DNA from: Curtobacterium sp. MCSS17_008
Lineage (GTDB): Bacteria; Actinomycetota; Actinomycetes; Actinomycetales; Microbacteriaceae
Direction of reading: 5' to 3'
Assembly: GCF_003234185.1 (NCBI RefSeq)
Contig: NZ_QKSM01000011.1
Span: forward strand, 1-64,000
DNA length: 64,000 nt
This document shows, piece after piece, positions 17,184 through 25,931 of the stretch. Positions within the stretch are counted from its first letter, which is position 1. Each line of letters opens with the position of its first letter. A program made the position numbers and the translations under genes. Below the pieces are notes generated by a model. The model had not been told where the DNA came from and ran no database searches. It saw only the letters and a list, made by a program, of their open reading frames with translations.

Positions 17184-18071
17184 ATGAGCCAGTACGAGAA
17201 GCGCGACCCGAACTCCCTCTACCCGAAGCCGCCGTTCCCCGAGCAGGAGCAGGCGCTGCCGGGCGCTGCGTGGAAGATGGACCCGGAGCCGGACCACGGC
17301 GAGCAGAGCTACGTCGGCAAGGAGCGGCTCACCGGGTTCCGCGGCATCGTCACCGGTGCCGACTCGGGCATCGGCCGTGCCGCGGCGATCGCGCTCTCCC
17401 GCGAGGGCGCGGACCTCGTCCTCTCCTACCTGCCGGACGAGCAGGAGGATGCCGAGCAGGTGCGCGACCTCCTCGAGTCCGAGGGTCGCCGCGCCGTGCT
17501 CGTGCCGGGCGACATCTCCGACGAGCAGTACTGCAAGGACCTCGTCCAGAAGGCCGTCGACGAGCTCGGCGGTCTCGACACGCTCGTCATGGTCGCCGGC
17601 CGCATGGACAGCAACGACGACATCCTGTCGCTGACCACCGAGCACTTCGACTCGACGTTCAAGACGAACATCTACTCGCTGTTCTGGCTGACCCAGGCGG
17701 CGGTGCCGCACCTCGAGCCCGGTTCGACGATCGTGACGACCGGCTCGATCCAGGCCGCCACCCCGTCGCCCGACAAGGTCGACTACGCGATCTCGAAGAG
17801 CGCCGTGAAGACCTTCACCGAGGCCGTCGCGCAGCAGCTCGCCCCGAAGGGCATCCGCGTGAACTCGGTCGCACCCGGTCCGGTGTGGACGCCGCTGCAG
17901 CCCGGTTCCGACGACGCGCAGACCGTCGCCCACTTCGGCGAGCAGTCGCCGTTCGGCCGCCCCGGCCAGCCCGCCGAGCTCGGTGCCGCCTACGTGCACC
18001 TGGTCAGCCCGGAGTCGAGCTACCAGTCCGGCTCGACCATCACGATCGCGGGTGGGACGCCCGCCTTCTAG
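17184..18071 (+). CDS. SDR oxidoreductase, general-stress-protein-39 type
   Basis: A protein of 295 residues. A charged, proline-rich N-terminal extension (SLYPKPPFPEQEQ) precedes the SDR core with TGADSGIGRAAAIALSREGAD, GDISDEQYCKDLV, TGSIQA and YAISKSAVK (Tyr/Lys) and a C-terminal ITIAGGTPAF. This layout is that of Bacillus GSP39/YhdF-YhxC-like dehydrogenases, linked to general stress. It is a paralogue of the gene at 41432. The start has CACCAT 6 nt upstream and no Shine-Dalgarno (leaderless pattern). Confidence 0.9.
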   Translation: MSQYEKRDPNSLYPKPPFPEQEQALPGAAWKMDPEPDHGEQSYVGKERLTGFRGIVTGADSGIGRAAAIALSREGADLVLSYLPDEQEDAEQVRDLLESEGRRAVLVPGDISDEQYCKDLVQKAVDELGGLDTLVMVAGRMDSNDDILSLTTEHFDSTFKTNIYSLFWLTQAAVPHLEPGSTIVTTGSIQAATPSPDKVDYAISKSAVKTFTEAVAQQLAPKGIRVNSVAPGPVWTPLQPGSDDAQTVAHFGEQSPFGRPGQPAELGAAYVHLVSPESSYQSGSTITIAGGTPAF

Positions 18072-18083
18072 ACAGGACGACGA

Positions 18084-18129
18084 ACGGACGGGAGGCGCGC
18101 TGCCAGCTGGCAGCGCGCCTCCCGTCCGT
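18084..18129. terminator. Bidirectional hairpin terminator (GGGAGGC family)
   Basis: A perfect 21-bp stem (18084-18104 with 18109-18129) with loop AGCT lies between the convergent SDR and VOC genes. The inner arm is CGCGCTGCC. Confidence 0.85.
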
Positions 18130-18157
18130 CACGGGCTGCTTCCGCGACCCGCTCGCG

Positions 18158-18514
18158 TCAGCCCTGCGGCGGCGAGTAGAGCTGCAGGTCGTTGCCCTCG
18201 CTGTCCTTGAAGGGGATGATCTTGCCCCACGGGTGCTCGCTGACCTCGCCCTCGAACTCGACGCCCCTCGACCGCAGGTCGGCGACCTCGTCCTCGATGG
18301 CGCCGTCCGGCTGGAACGACACGACCGCGCCACCGCCGTCCGACGGGCTCGCCGACTCGCGTCCGTTCAGGCCGATGCGCAGACCGTTCGCGTCGATCTC
18401 GCTCCAGTCGTCGGACTCGCTCGCGACCGTCAGGCCGAGCGCGTCGCGGTAGAACGCGACCGCGCGCTGCATGTCGCTGACCGGTACCCAGACCGCTGCC
18501 ACTCCGCTTGCCAT
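18158..18514 (-). CDS. VOC-superfamily (glyoxalase/bleomycin-resistance fold) protein
   Basis: A 118-residue single VOC domain: AAVWVPVSDMQRAVAFYRDALGL at the start, the central INTERIOR strand pair AVVSFQPDGAIEDEVADLRSRGVEFEG, and the end motif IIPFKDSEGNDLQLY containing a metal-ligand Glu/Gln position in this fold. Activity cannot be assigned; members include glyoxalases, dioxygenases and drug-binding proteins. AGAGGA precedes the ATG. It is divergent from the Dabb gene at 18640. Confidence 0.88.
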   Translation of the reverse strand: MASGVAAVWVPVSDMQRAVAFYRDALGLTVASESDDWSEIDANGLRIGLNGRESASPSDGGGAVVSFQPDGAIEDEVADLRSRGVEFEGEVSEHPWGKIIPFKDSEGNDLQLYSPPQG

Positions 18515-18639
18515 GGTGTTCCTCTCGTCGTGCCGTCTCGTACCCGACCGACGCTAGGTCGCCCGGTTGCGTGCGGACACAGGCGGCATGGTGTCCCAGG
18601 GCGGAGCTGGCACCATCGGCGACGACGACGGGAGCTGTG

Positions 18640-18942
18640 ATGGCAGGTGTGACGCACGTGGTGCTGGTGACGTGGGACGGGGACGGGGACGGCGGGTACG
18701 CCGCGCGGGCGGACGGACTCTGCCGCGAGCACCTGCCCCGCATCGACGGGGTGGAGTCGGTGCACTCCGGGCCGAGCATCAGCACCGAGGGGCTCGAGGG
18801 CGGGTTCGACTGGATGCTCACGGTGCGCTTCCGTGACCGCGACGCGCTCGCCGCCTACCTGCCCCATTCGGAGCACCGGCCGGTCGCCGAGCACATCGGC
18901 GCGGGCAGCAGCCGCGTGGTCGTCTTCGACGTCGAGGACTGA
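18640..18942 (+). CDS. Dabb (stress-responsive A/B barrel) domain protein
   Basis: A protein of 100 residues. The start THVVLVTWDGD and the later segments HLPRIDGVESVHSG, FDWMLTVRFRDRDALAAYLPHSEHRPVAEHI match the dimeric alpha+beta-barrel Dabb fold (IPHxxF-type pattern). Dabb proteins are small and of mixed function, often stress-induced. GGAG lies 5 nt before the ATG. It is tail to tail with the MarR gene. Confidence 0.85.
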   Translation: MAGVTHVVLVTWDGDGDGGYAARADGLCREHLPRIDGVESVHSGPSISTEGLEGGFDWMLTVRFRDRDALAAYLPHSEHRPVAEHIGAGSSRVVVFDVED

Positions 18943-18958
18943 GGTCGCCGCACCCGGG

Positions 18959-19456
18959 TCAGGTGCGCTTCCGCCGGGGCCGGGCCGACCGGGGCGGGAT
19001 CGTGCGCATGTGGTCGCGGACCCGACCGAGCACGTCGGCGAGCGACGCGACGTCGTCGTGCGACAGCGGTTCGAGGAAGAGCTGGCGGAGCACCTCCACG
19101 TGCCCGGGGAAGACCGCGGCGAGCACCTCGCGCCCGGCGTCGGTCAGGGTGACGGTGGTGCTGCGCTCGTCGTCGACCGACGGGGCGCGCCGGACCAGGC
19201 CGTCGCGTTCGAGCAACCCCACCTGGTACGTCAGGCCGCTCCGGCTGTAGACGACCCCGTCGGCCAGGTCGGTCATGCGTGCGCTGTCGTCCGGGGAGTC
19301 ACCGAGGGTCGCGAGGAGCTGGAACTGCACGTAGCTCAGGCCGCCGGCGTCCTTGAGCTGCTGCTCGACGGTGTGTCGGAGCAGGCTGCTGACCTCGATC
19401 AGCGAGAAGTACGCGCCGAGCTGGGCTGGGTCGAGGGGCGGCGTCGTGTCGGTCAC
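18959..19456 (-). CDS. MarR-family transcriptional regulator
   Basis: A protein of 165 residues. The winged helix includes LSYVQFQLLATLGDSP, ARMTDLADGVVYSRSGLTYQVGLLERDGLVRRAP and the wing DDERSTTVTLTDAGREVL, all typical of MarR. The C-terminal tail is very basic (SARPRRKRT). The GTG start has TAGCAT 6 nt upstream (leaderless pattern). It is divergent from the frameshifted membrane-protein gene, which may be a target. Confidence 0.9.
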   Translation of the reverse strand: MTDTTPPLDPAQLGAYFSLIEVSSLLRHTVEQQLKDAGGLSYVQFQLLATLGDSPDDSARMTDLADGVVYSRSGLTYQVGLLERDGLVRRAPSVDDERSTTVTLTDAGREVLAAVFPGHVEVLRQLFLEPLSHDDVASLADVLGRVRDHMRTIPPRSARPRRKRT

Positions 19457-19569
19457 CGCTCCATGCTAGGTGTTGCGAAGTCGAAGCACCGAGCCGGGGC
19501 TGTGTGATTTCTGATCCGGCGGGCTCCGTCTCCCCGGGTGACGGGGACCGGCCCTGCGACGATGGAGGG

Positions 19570-20029
19570 ATGAGCACCGAGCCCGAGCGTCGCCGCAGGA
19601 GGGCCGATGTCGTCGGCATCCTCGAGCCGGACCCTCACCCGCTGGCGACCGTCACCATCGCCTTCGGGACCGTGCTCGTGCTCACCCTGATCGGGTTCTT
19701 CCTCGGGTCGGTCGACATCGGGCTGGCGGCCGCGTCCAACGCCCTGCACGTCGGCGCGGTCGGGGCCCTCGCCACCGCGGTGTACCACGTCATCAGCCCG
19801 GGGCCGGCGATCGCGATCACCGTCGTCGTCGCAGGCGTGGTCTGGTGGCGGGCGCGGGACGTCCGACCGGCGCTGGCGTTCGGCATGACGAAACCCGACC
19901 GACGCCGCGGCATCGATCCTCTGGGCACTCGCGGTCGCACCGGCGGCACGCGTGGTGTGGGGCGACTGGACCATGCACCGCATCCCGTTCCTGCGACCCG
20001 GCGGTGCGGCGGTGCCGGTCCGGCGCTGA
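19570..20029 (+). pseudogene. Small membrane protein interrupted by a one-base frameshift
   Basis: From ATG 19570 the frame encodes a basic N-terminus, two clear hydrophobic helices (ATVTIAFGTVLVLTLIGFFL; AIAITVVVAGVVWWRA) and then, after residue about 108 (AFGMTKP), turns into unstructured Arg/Gly-rich sequence. Reading one base later from the AAA run at 19891-19893 restores natural-looking sequence with a third helix (ASILWALAVAPAARVVWGDW) and a normal stop TGA at 20027-20029. One extra A relative to a functional frame explains this. A sequencing error, a recent mutation or programmed +1 shifting are possible. The intact product would be about 152 residues. Family not recognised. Confidence 0.65.
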
Positions 20030-20185
20030 TCCGCCCTCGGCAGACGCTCGGCCGCCCCTGCTACACTGGCGCGCAACATATCAAGCAGTGTGTAACTACC
20101 GGCCGTCGGCGCCCCCGACGGACAACGGCGGCACCCGATGGGCCCGCTGCCCGATCAGGCGGGGCCCCAGAAGGCACACCCCCTC

Positions 20186-21424
20186 ATGCTCCAACAACGA
20201 CGCTCTGACGCGTCCCTCGTCTCCCTCGCCGGTCGGTGGTACTTCCCGATCGCGTTCGTCGCCCGCCTCCCCTTCGCGATGATGGTGGTCGGCGTCCTGA
20301 CGCTTGTCGTCGCCTCCCGTGACTCCGTCGCCCTCGGCGGCATCAACTCCGCGTTCGTCGGCATCGGCTCGGCGGTCTTCGGACCCCTCGTGGGCGCGGC
20401 CGCCGACCGGTTCGGCCAGCGCGCCGTCCTCGTGCCCGTCGGGCTCGCGAACGCCGTGCTGCTCGGCGTCCTGCCGCTCGTCGTCGCGAGCACCGCACAC
20501 GACCTCGCCGTCCTGGCGATGTCGTTCCTCATCGGGGCGACGGCACCGCAGGTCGCGCCGATGTCCAGGACGCGACTCGTCGCCATCATCCGGCAGCGCA
20601 TGTCGCCGGCCCGCCGTGACAAGGTCTTCAGCGGCACGATGGCGTACGAGTCGGCCGCCGACGAGACCGTCTTCATCATCGGCCCGTTCCTGGTCGGGCT
20701 GCTCGCGAGCGCGATCGCTCCGTGGGTCGCCGTGGCCGGGGCCTCCGCGCTGACCTTCGTCTTCGTCACGGCGTTCGCCCTGCACCCGACCGGGGCGCTC
20801 GTCGTCGGTGGTCCGACGCGGGAGACCCGGGCGCCGGCGCGGCAGCTCCTCCGCCCGCGCCTGCTCGTCGTGGTCGTCGGCATCCTCGGCATCGGCCTGT
20901 TCTTCGGGTCGACGCTGACCTCGCTGACGGCCTTCATGGAGCAGCACGGTGAGTCGTCCCAGGCCGGGCTGCTCTACGGCGTGATGGGGATCGGCTCCGC
21001 GGCCCTCGCCCTCGGGTCGGCCGCGTTCCCGCAGCGTTTCGGGGTCGCCTGGCGGTGGCTCGTGTTCGGTGTCGTGCTGCTCGGCGGTGCGGTCGCGTTC
21101 AGCCAGGCCGACTCGGTCGCGGCGGTCGCGCTCGTGCTCGGCGTCATGGGCATCGGCATCGGTCCGACCCTGGTGGCGCAGTACAGCCTCGGGTCGGACC
21201 GCTCGCCGGTGGGCCGATCGGCGACCACGATGACGATCCTGGGCTCGGCGGTCATCGTCGGCCAGTCGATCGCGTCCGCCGTCGTCGGTGAGGTCGCCGA
21301 GCGGGTGGGGACCGGCGCCGCGATGCTGTTCCCGGCGTTCGCCGCTGCCCTGGTGGTCGTCGCAGCGGTGGCCGACCTGCTGCTCGCACGTCGCAGTGGC
21401 GTCCCGGCCGTCACGTCCGACTGA
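20186..21424 (+). CDS. MFS transporter
   Basis: About 412 residues with twelve hydrophobic segments. The loop 2-3 motif GAAADRFGQRAVLVPVG (residues about 60-75) marks the major facilitator superfamily, with a second copy-like stretch after helix 8. The long central loop carries PTRETRAPARQLLRPR. The substrate is unknown; efflux is more likely than uptake by general resemblance. The 156-nt upstream leader holds -10-like TACACT at 20063-20068 and a small hairpin (CCGTCGG/CCGACGG, 20103-20121). The start ATG is preceded by only weak ribosome-binding sequence. Confidence 0.87.
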   Translation: MLQQRRSDASLVSLAGRWYFPIAFVARLPFAMMVVGVLTLVVASRDSVALGGINSAFVGIGSAVFGPLVGAAADRFGQRAVLVPVGLANAVLLGVLPLVVASTAHDLAVLAMSFLIGATAPQVAPMSRTRLVAIIRQRMSPARRDKVFSGTMAYESAADETVFIIGPFLVGLLASAIAPWVAVAGASALTFVFVTAFALHPTGALVVGGPTRETRAPARQLLRPRLLVVVVGILGIGLFFGSTLTSLTAFMEQHGESSQAGLLYGVMGIGSAALALGSAAFPQRFGVAWRWLVFGVVLLGGAVAFSQADSVAAVALVLGVMGIGIGPTLVAQYSLGSDRSPVGRSATTMTILGSAVIVGQSIASAVVGEVAERVGTGAAMLFPAFAAALVVVAAVADLLLARRSGVPAVTSD

Positions 21425-21458
21425 CCACGTCGCCGGCGAGCGGAGCAGGCTGGTCGGC

Positions 21459-22487
21459 ATGCGCATCCTCGTCCTCGGCGGTACCGCCTGGCTCGGCCGC
21501 ACCGTGGTCGAGCACGCGCTCGACGCCGGCCACGACGTCACGTGCCTGGCGCGTGGCGCCGACGTCCCCGCAGGCGCCCGTTCCGTCGTCGCCGACCGTG
21601 ACGACGCGGACGCCCACGCGGTCGTGGCCGACGAACGGTGGGACGCGGTCGTCGACGTCTCGCGCACGCCCGAGCACGTCCGTCGCGCGGTCCGCGACCT
21701 CGAGCTGGTGGCCGACCGGTACGTCCTCGTGTCGACCGTGAGCGTCTACGCGTCGCACGCCGAGCGTGGCGCCGACGAGGACGCGCCCGTGCTCGACCCC
21801 TCCGACGACCCCGCCGAGTACGGCGCAGCCAAGGTGGCCTGCGAGCGCGCGGTCCTCGACGCCTTCGGGCCGGAACGCGCGGTCCTCGCCCGCGCCGGGC
21901 TGATCGGGGGACCGGGCGACCACACCGGCCGCAGCGGCCACTGGCCCTGGCGGTTCGCCCGTGCCGCGGAGACCGGCGGGACGGTGCTCGTCCCCGCGGC
22001 GGAGGACGGGTCGCCGTCGACGCACCCGACGTCCCTCGTGGACGTGCGTGACCTCGCTGCCTGGCTCGTGGCACAGGCCACCGCCCGCGGCGTCGACGCG
22101 GCGACCGGGGCGGTGGACGTCACGGGGGACGCGGTCCCGCTCGGCGAGCACCTCGCGACGGCACGAGCGGTCGCCGTCCGGGGCACGTCGTCCGTGCACC
22201 CCGGGGACGCGACCGCGCCGGTCTCCGACGCCTGGCTCGCCGCACACGACGTCGCACCGTGGTCCGGCCCACGGTCGCTGCCGCTCTGGTTGCCGGACGC
22301 CGACTGGCAGGGCATGTCCGACCGGTCGAACGCCAGGGCCCGTGCCACCGGGCTGACGCTCCGTCCGCTCGCCGAGACGCTCGCGGACACCCTGCGCTGG
22401 GAGTCCGCGCAACCGGAGCACCCGCACGGCGCCGGCCTGACCGACGCCGAGCACGACGCGCTCGTGTCGGCCGCCCGGCAGCGCTGA
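21459..22487 (+). CDS. NAD-dependent epimerase/dehydratase-family protein
   Basis: A protein of 342 residues of the extended SDR type. The N-terminal Rossmann motif ILVLGGTAWLGRTVVEHAL has the GGTxxLG form typical of atypical reductases. VSTVSVYASH and EYGAAKVACERAV supply the Ser and Tyr/Lys pattern (YGxxK). The sequence resembles RNA-binding/epimerase-like proteins of actinobacteria with unknown substrates. It lies 34 nt after the MFS gene on the same strand and could be co-transcribed. It converges on the Mnh operon end, 29 nt away, with no strong hairpin between. Confidence 0.87.
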   Translation: MRILVLGGTAWLGRTVVEHALDAGHDVTCLARGADVPAGARSVVADRDDADAHAVVADERWDAVVDVSRTPEHVRRAVRDLELVADRYVLVSTVSVYASHAERGADEDAPVLDPSDDPAEYGAAKVACERAVLDAFGPERAVLARAGLIGGPGDHTGRSGHWPWRFARAAETGGTVLVPAAEDGSPSTHPTSLVDVRDLAAWLVAQATARGVDAATGAVDVTGDAVPLGEHLATARAVAVRGTSSVHPGDATAPVSDAWLAAHDVAPWSGPRSLPLWLPDADWQGMSDRSNARARATGLTLRPLAETLADTLRWESAQPEHPHGAGLTDAEHDALVSAARQR

Positions 22488-22516
22488 GCCCGGGCGAGCC
22501 GGTGGTCGCGAGGCGC

Positions 22517-22873
22517 TCAGTCCTCGGTGTCGTCCACCAGCAGGTCCTCGTGCCGGTAGTCGTTCGACCGCAGCCCCGCCCGCGCGATCATGTGCGTCGA
22601 GACCGGCACGAGGAACAGCTGGAACACCAGGATCGGCACGACGACCCAGAACGCGGTCCACGTCCACACCGCCACGACCAGCGCGGCGAGGGCGAGCGCC
22701 AGGCCGAGGACCTGCGGCTTCGCCATGGCGTGCAGCCGGACGAGCGGGTCGGGGAAGCGCACGATGCCGACCGCCGCGCCGAGCGACAGGGCCGCACTGA
22801 CCAGGAGCAGCGCCAGGGCGATCCAGGCGCGGACACCGGCGCCCTCGACGAAGGACTCGAGGATCTCGATCAC
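22517..22873 (-). CDS. mnhG: Na+/H+ antiporter subunit G (MnhG/MrpG)
   Basis: A 118-residue small subunit with three hydrophobic helices: AWIALALLLVSAALSLGAAVG, then FPDPLVRLHAMAKPQVLGLALALAALVV, then FWVVVPILVFQLFLVPVSTHMIARA. The RFPDxxxRxHAxxK motif is the MnhG signature. It is the last gene of the operon; its ATG overlaps the mnhF stop by 4 nt. The Mrp complex exports Na+ in exchange for protons for salt and alkaline tolerance. Confidence 0.95.
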   Translation of the reverse strand: MIEILESFVEGAGVRAWIALALLLVSAALSLGAAVGIVRFPDPLVRLHAMAKPQVLGLALALAALVVAVWTWTAFWVVVPILVFQLFLVPVSTHMIARAGLRSNDYRHEDLLVDDTED

Positions 22874-23211
22874 GGGCGCTCCTCCTCGACGGCGTGCTCC
22901 GGTGTCGTGGCGTCGCGGCCCTCGTCCGACGGGTCGGACGACGGGGTGACGATCCGGGCGACGGCGATCGTCGCGAACACGCTCGTCGCGGCGATCACCA
23001 CGAGCACGGGGACGCCGGTCAGGTCCCGACGGACCACCATCGCCGCGGCGATCACGACGAGTGCCGTGGTCAGCACCATGTCGGAGCCGATCATCCGGTC
23101 GAGGATCGTCGGGCCGCGCACGATCCGGCCGACCGCCAGGGCGAGCGTGGCTCCGAGCAGGGCGAGGACGAGCACGACTCCGACCGCCATCACGACCACC
23201 GCGGCGCTCAC
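22870..23211 (-). CDS. mnhF: Na+/H+ antiporter subunit F (MnhF/MrpF)
   Basis: A protein of 113 residues with three helices, including RIVRGPTILDRMIGSDMVLTTALVV, the conserved MnhF segment (RGPTxxDRxxxxD). The C-terminal tail is acidic. GTG start overlaps the mnhE stop (GTGA). The frame is open upstream inside mnhE but without matching sequence. Confidence 0.93.
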   Translation of the reverse strand: MSAAVVVMAVGVVLVLALLGATLALAVGRIVRGPTILDRMIGSDMVLTTALVVIAAAMVVRRDLTGVPVLVVIAATSVFATIAVARIVTPSSDPSDEGRDATTPEHAVEEERP

Positions 23212-23789
23212 CGGACCACCTCCGGCAGCGGCTCGGACAGTTCGGAGACGTCCTGCTTCGACCCGACCGCCCTGATCACGAGCTCCTCGATGCGCAGCAC
23301 CGTCCGCCGTTCGTGGTCGACCTGCTCCGGTCGCTCGGTGTCGAGCACGTGCAGCAGCAGGCGTCGTCGGGGGAGGTCGACGTCGGCCACGTACGAGCCC
23401 GGGACGAGCGAGACCGCCAGGGTCGCGAGGGTGAAGGTCATCTCCGACGTGGTGTGCAGCTGCACCAGGACGATCGAGCTCCGCTGCACCCCGCGTGGGC
23501 GCACCGCGACCCACGCGACGCGGAACGACGCGGTGACGACGTGCCCGGCCCACACGAGCAGGAACCACAGCATGCGCGGGAGCGAGAACCGCTTGGACAG
23601 GGGCACGGGCGGCAGCGGCAGCAGCTGCGACACCAGGAGCGCCACGACCAACCCGCAGAGCAGGGTGAGGACGCTCCACGACCCCCACAGGAGCGCCCAC
23701 AGCACGGTCAGGCCGGCCACCAGCGGGACGTCGTACCGCCAGGCGAGGGCGATCCGTCGGGCGTTCGAGATGCGGCGGGTGTCACTCAT
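23208..23789 (-). CDS. mnhE: Na+/H+ antiporter subunit E (MnhE/MrpE)
   Basis: A protein of 193 residues. The N-terminus has two hydrophobic helices (VPLVAGLTVLWALLWGSWSVLTLLCGLVVALLVS); a C-terminal soluble domain carries LHTTSEMTFTLATLAVSLVPGSYVADVD, the MnhE signature (LTPGT-like). Its ATG overlaps the end of mnhD by 8 nt. Confidence 0.93.
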   Translation of the reverse strand: MSDTRRISNARRIALAWRYDVPLVAGLTVLWALLWGSWSVLTLLCGLVVALLVSQLLPLPPVPLSKRFSLPRMLWFLLVWAGHVVTASFRVAWVAVRPRGVQRSSIVLVQLHTTSEMTFTLATLAVSLVPGSYVADVDLPRRRLLLHVLDTERPEQVDHERRTVLRIEELVIRAVGSKQDVSELSEPLPEVVR

Positions 23790-25476
23790 CGGTGCCTCCC
23801 AGGACGGCCTGCACGTAGCGGTCGGGTGACTCCAGCGACTCGGCGGCGCGGGTCGCGTAGCCGTAGAGCGGTCCGGCTACGACGGTCAGGGCGACCGATC
23901 CGAGCACCGCGACGGTCGTGACGGCGACGAGCATCCGGGGCAGCCGTGGACGCTCCGGCGCCTCGCCGACGGTGGCGGTCGAGCCGGTGGTCGGATGGGA
24001 GGCGCTGCTCGCGTGCGCCTCGTCGGTCACGGTGGTTGAGCCTCCCGGGTGGTAGGCCTCGCCCGTCTCCTCGGACACGGTCAGGGGCGCCGGTTCCGGC
24101 GACCGCAGGTGCGCGTGCGGCTCGGCCGTGGTGGCGTGCGGTGCGGCCGCTTCGGCGGCCGGACGCGGCCGCCAGAAGGCCGCGTCCCAGACGCGCATCA
24201 GGGCGTACAGGGTGAGGAGGCTCGTGACCACCCCGGCGCCGACGGTCACCCAGGCCATCGGGGACCCGTCGATCGCGGCGGCGCGGAACAGGCCGAGCTT
24301 GCCGATGAAGCCGGAGAACGGCGGGATCCCACCGAGGTTGAAGGCCGGGACGAGGTAGAGCGCGGCCAGCAGCGGCGCCGCCTTGAGCAGGCCGCCGAGG
24401 GACCGGGTCGAGGTGGTCCCGCCGACCCGTTCCATCACGCCCGAGACCAGGAAGAGGGTGGTCTGCACGACGATGTGGTGCACCGTGTAGAAGACCGCGG
24501 CGGCCGTGCCGACGACGGAACCGAGGCCGATGCCCATCACCATGAAGCCGATGTGGCTGATGAGGGTGAACGACAGCAGTCGCTTCACGTCGGTCTGCGA
24601 CACCGCGCCGAGCACCCCGACGATCATCGTGAGCACCGCCACCACGAGCAGGATCGTGTTGAGCTGCGGCCGGGGGAAGATGATCGTCTCGAGGCGGATG
24701 ATCGCGTAGATGCCGACCTTCGTCAGCAGGCCCGCGAACACCGCGGTGACCGGCGCGGGGGCGGTCGGGTACGAGTCGGGCAGCCAGAACGCCAGCGGGA
24801 AGACCGCTGCCTTGATGCCGAAGGCGATGAGCAGCACGGTGTGCAGGAGCAGCTGGACGTGCTCGGGCAGCCCGGCCACACGCTCGGAGATCTGCGCGAT
24901 GTTGACGGTGCCGGTCGCGCCGTAGACGAGCCCGATCGACGCGAGGAAGAGCGCCGACGCGATGAGACTCGTGATGATGTACGTCGTGCCGGCGCGGACG
25001 CGCTGCTCGCTGCCGCCGAGGGTGATGAGCACGTAGCTCGCCACGAGCAGCATCTCGAACGCGACGTAGAGGTTGAAGAGGTCACCGGCGAGGAAGGCGT
25101 CGAGCACGCCGGCCGCCAGCACCAGGTAGGTCGGGTAGTAGATCGTGACCGGGGCGTCCTCGTCGTCGGCGGCCAGCCCCTGGCCGATCGAGAACAGCAG
25201 GACGAGCAGGAGCACGCTCGCGCTCACGGTCAGGAGCAGGGCGCTCAGCCGGTCGACCACGAGCGAGATGCCGTACGGGGCCTGCCAGCCGCCGACCTGG
25301 ACCACGATCGTGCCGTGCTGGTCGACGAGCACCATGAGGGTGCCGGCCACGACGACGGCGATCGCGAGGACCGCGACGGTGATCGCGCGCTGCAGCTTCT
25401 GGTGCCGGAGGAGCCCGAGCGCGATGGCGGCTCCGAGCAGCGGGACGAGGACGAGCAGGGGGACGAGCCAGGTCAT
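23782..25476 (-). CDS. mnhD: Na+/H+ antiporter subunit D (MnhD/MrpD)
   Basis: A 564-residue NuoN-like membrane subunit with about fourteen helices. The functional-transporter motifs are present: FEMLLVASYVLITLGG (conserved Glu), LLIAFGIKAAVFPLAFWLPDSYPTAPAPVTAVFAGLLTKVG (conserved Lys residues) and LLSFTLISHIGFMVMG. Before the last helix sits a roughly 75-residue hydrophilic loop rich in His, Glu and Thr (PHATTAEPHAHLRSPEP), absent from many MrpD proteins. It could be a lineage insert. Overlaps mnhC by 4 nt (ATGA). Confidence 0.95.
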   Translation of the reverse strand: MTWLVPLLVLVPLLGAAIALGLLRHQKLQRAITVAVLAIAVVVAGTLMVLVDQHGTIVVQVGGWQAPYGISLVVDRLSALLLTVSASVLLLVLLFSIGQGLAADDEDAPVTIYYPTYLVLAAGVLDAFLAGDLFNLYVAFEMLLVASYVLITLGGSEQRVRAGTTYIITSLIASALFLASIGLVYGATGTVNIAQISERVAGLPEHVQLLLHTVLLIAFGIKAAVFPLAFWLPDSYPTAPAPVTAVFAGLLTKVGIYAIIRLETIIFPRPQLNTILLVVAVLTMIVGVLGAVSQTDVKRLLSFTLISHIGFMVMGIGLGSVVGTAAAVFYTVHHIVVQTTLFLVSGVMERVGGTTSTRSLGGLLKAAPLLAALYLVPAFNLGGIPPFSGFIGKLGLFRAAAIDGSPMAWVTVGAGVVTSLLTLYALMRVWDAAFWRPRPAAEAAAPHATTAEPHAHLRSPEPAPLTVSEETGEAYHPGGSTTVTDEAHASSASHPTTGSTATVGEAPERPRLPRMLVAVTTVAVLGSVALTVVAGPLYGYATRAAESLESPDRYVQAVLGGTDE

Positions 25477-25931
25477 CGGGTTGCCTCCTGGTCCGGCCGC
25501 GGGGAGCGCTCGTGCGGGTCGTCGGCGTCCTCCGGGGCCTTCGGGTCGAAGTCGGCCTCGGGGTCCGCGTCGTCGTCGTCCTCGCGGTCACGGCCGATCG
25601 CGGCGTCCGCCTCGTCGACCTCGACCTCGTCGGCGCGGGACAGCTTCCACGAGCGGTGGATGAGCGCGAGCAGGAAGGCGCTCACCGCGAAGGTGATCAC
25701 GATCGCGGTCAGGGCGAACGCCTGGGGCAGCGGGTCGGTGACGCCCTCGGCCGATCCGCCGATCGGCGGCCTGCCGGCGGCACCCGACATGATGAGCAGC
25801 AGCAGGTTCAACGCGTTGCCGAGCAGCAGGAAGCCGAGCAGCATGCGGGTGAGCGACCGTTCGAGCAGCAGGTAGACGCCGCACGAGAACAGCACCGCCA
25901 TCGCGATGACGAGGACCAGCGTGATGGTCAC
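25473..25931 (-). CDS. mnhC: Na+/H+ antiporter subunit C (MnhC/MrpC)
   Basis: A protein of 152 residues, NuoK-like, with three helices: LVLVIAMAVLFSCGVYLLLERSL, MLLGFLLLGNALNLLLLIMSG and LPQAFALTAIVITFAVSAFLLALI. The NALNLL and DPLPQALxLTAIVI motifs are diagnostic. The C-terminal 50 residues are strongly acidic. The GTG start overlaps the mnhA stop (GTGA). Confidence 0.95.
   Translation of the reverse strand: MTITLVLVIAMAVLFSCGVYLLLERSLTRMLLGFLLLGNALNLLLLIMSGAAGRPPIGGSAEGVTDPLPQAFALTAIVITFAVSAFLLALIHRSWKLSRADEVEVDEADAAIGRDREDDDDADPEADFDPKAPEDADDPHERSPRPDQEATR

Noticed and set aside
14463..17999. Extension of the cutC frame to 1178 residues
   Set aside because: Only the last 244 residues resemble CutC; the rest runs antisense to the protease and SDR genes.
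22870..23700. A longer mnhF reading
   Set aside because: Upstream sequence is the mnhE gene in another frame with no MnhF-like helices.
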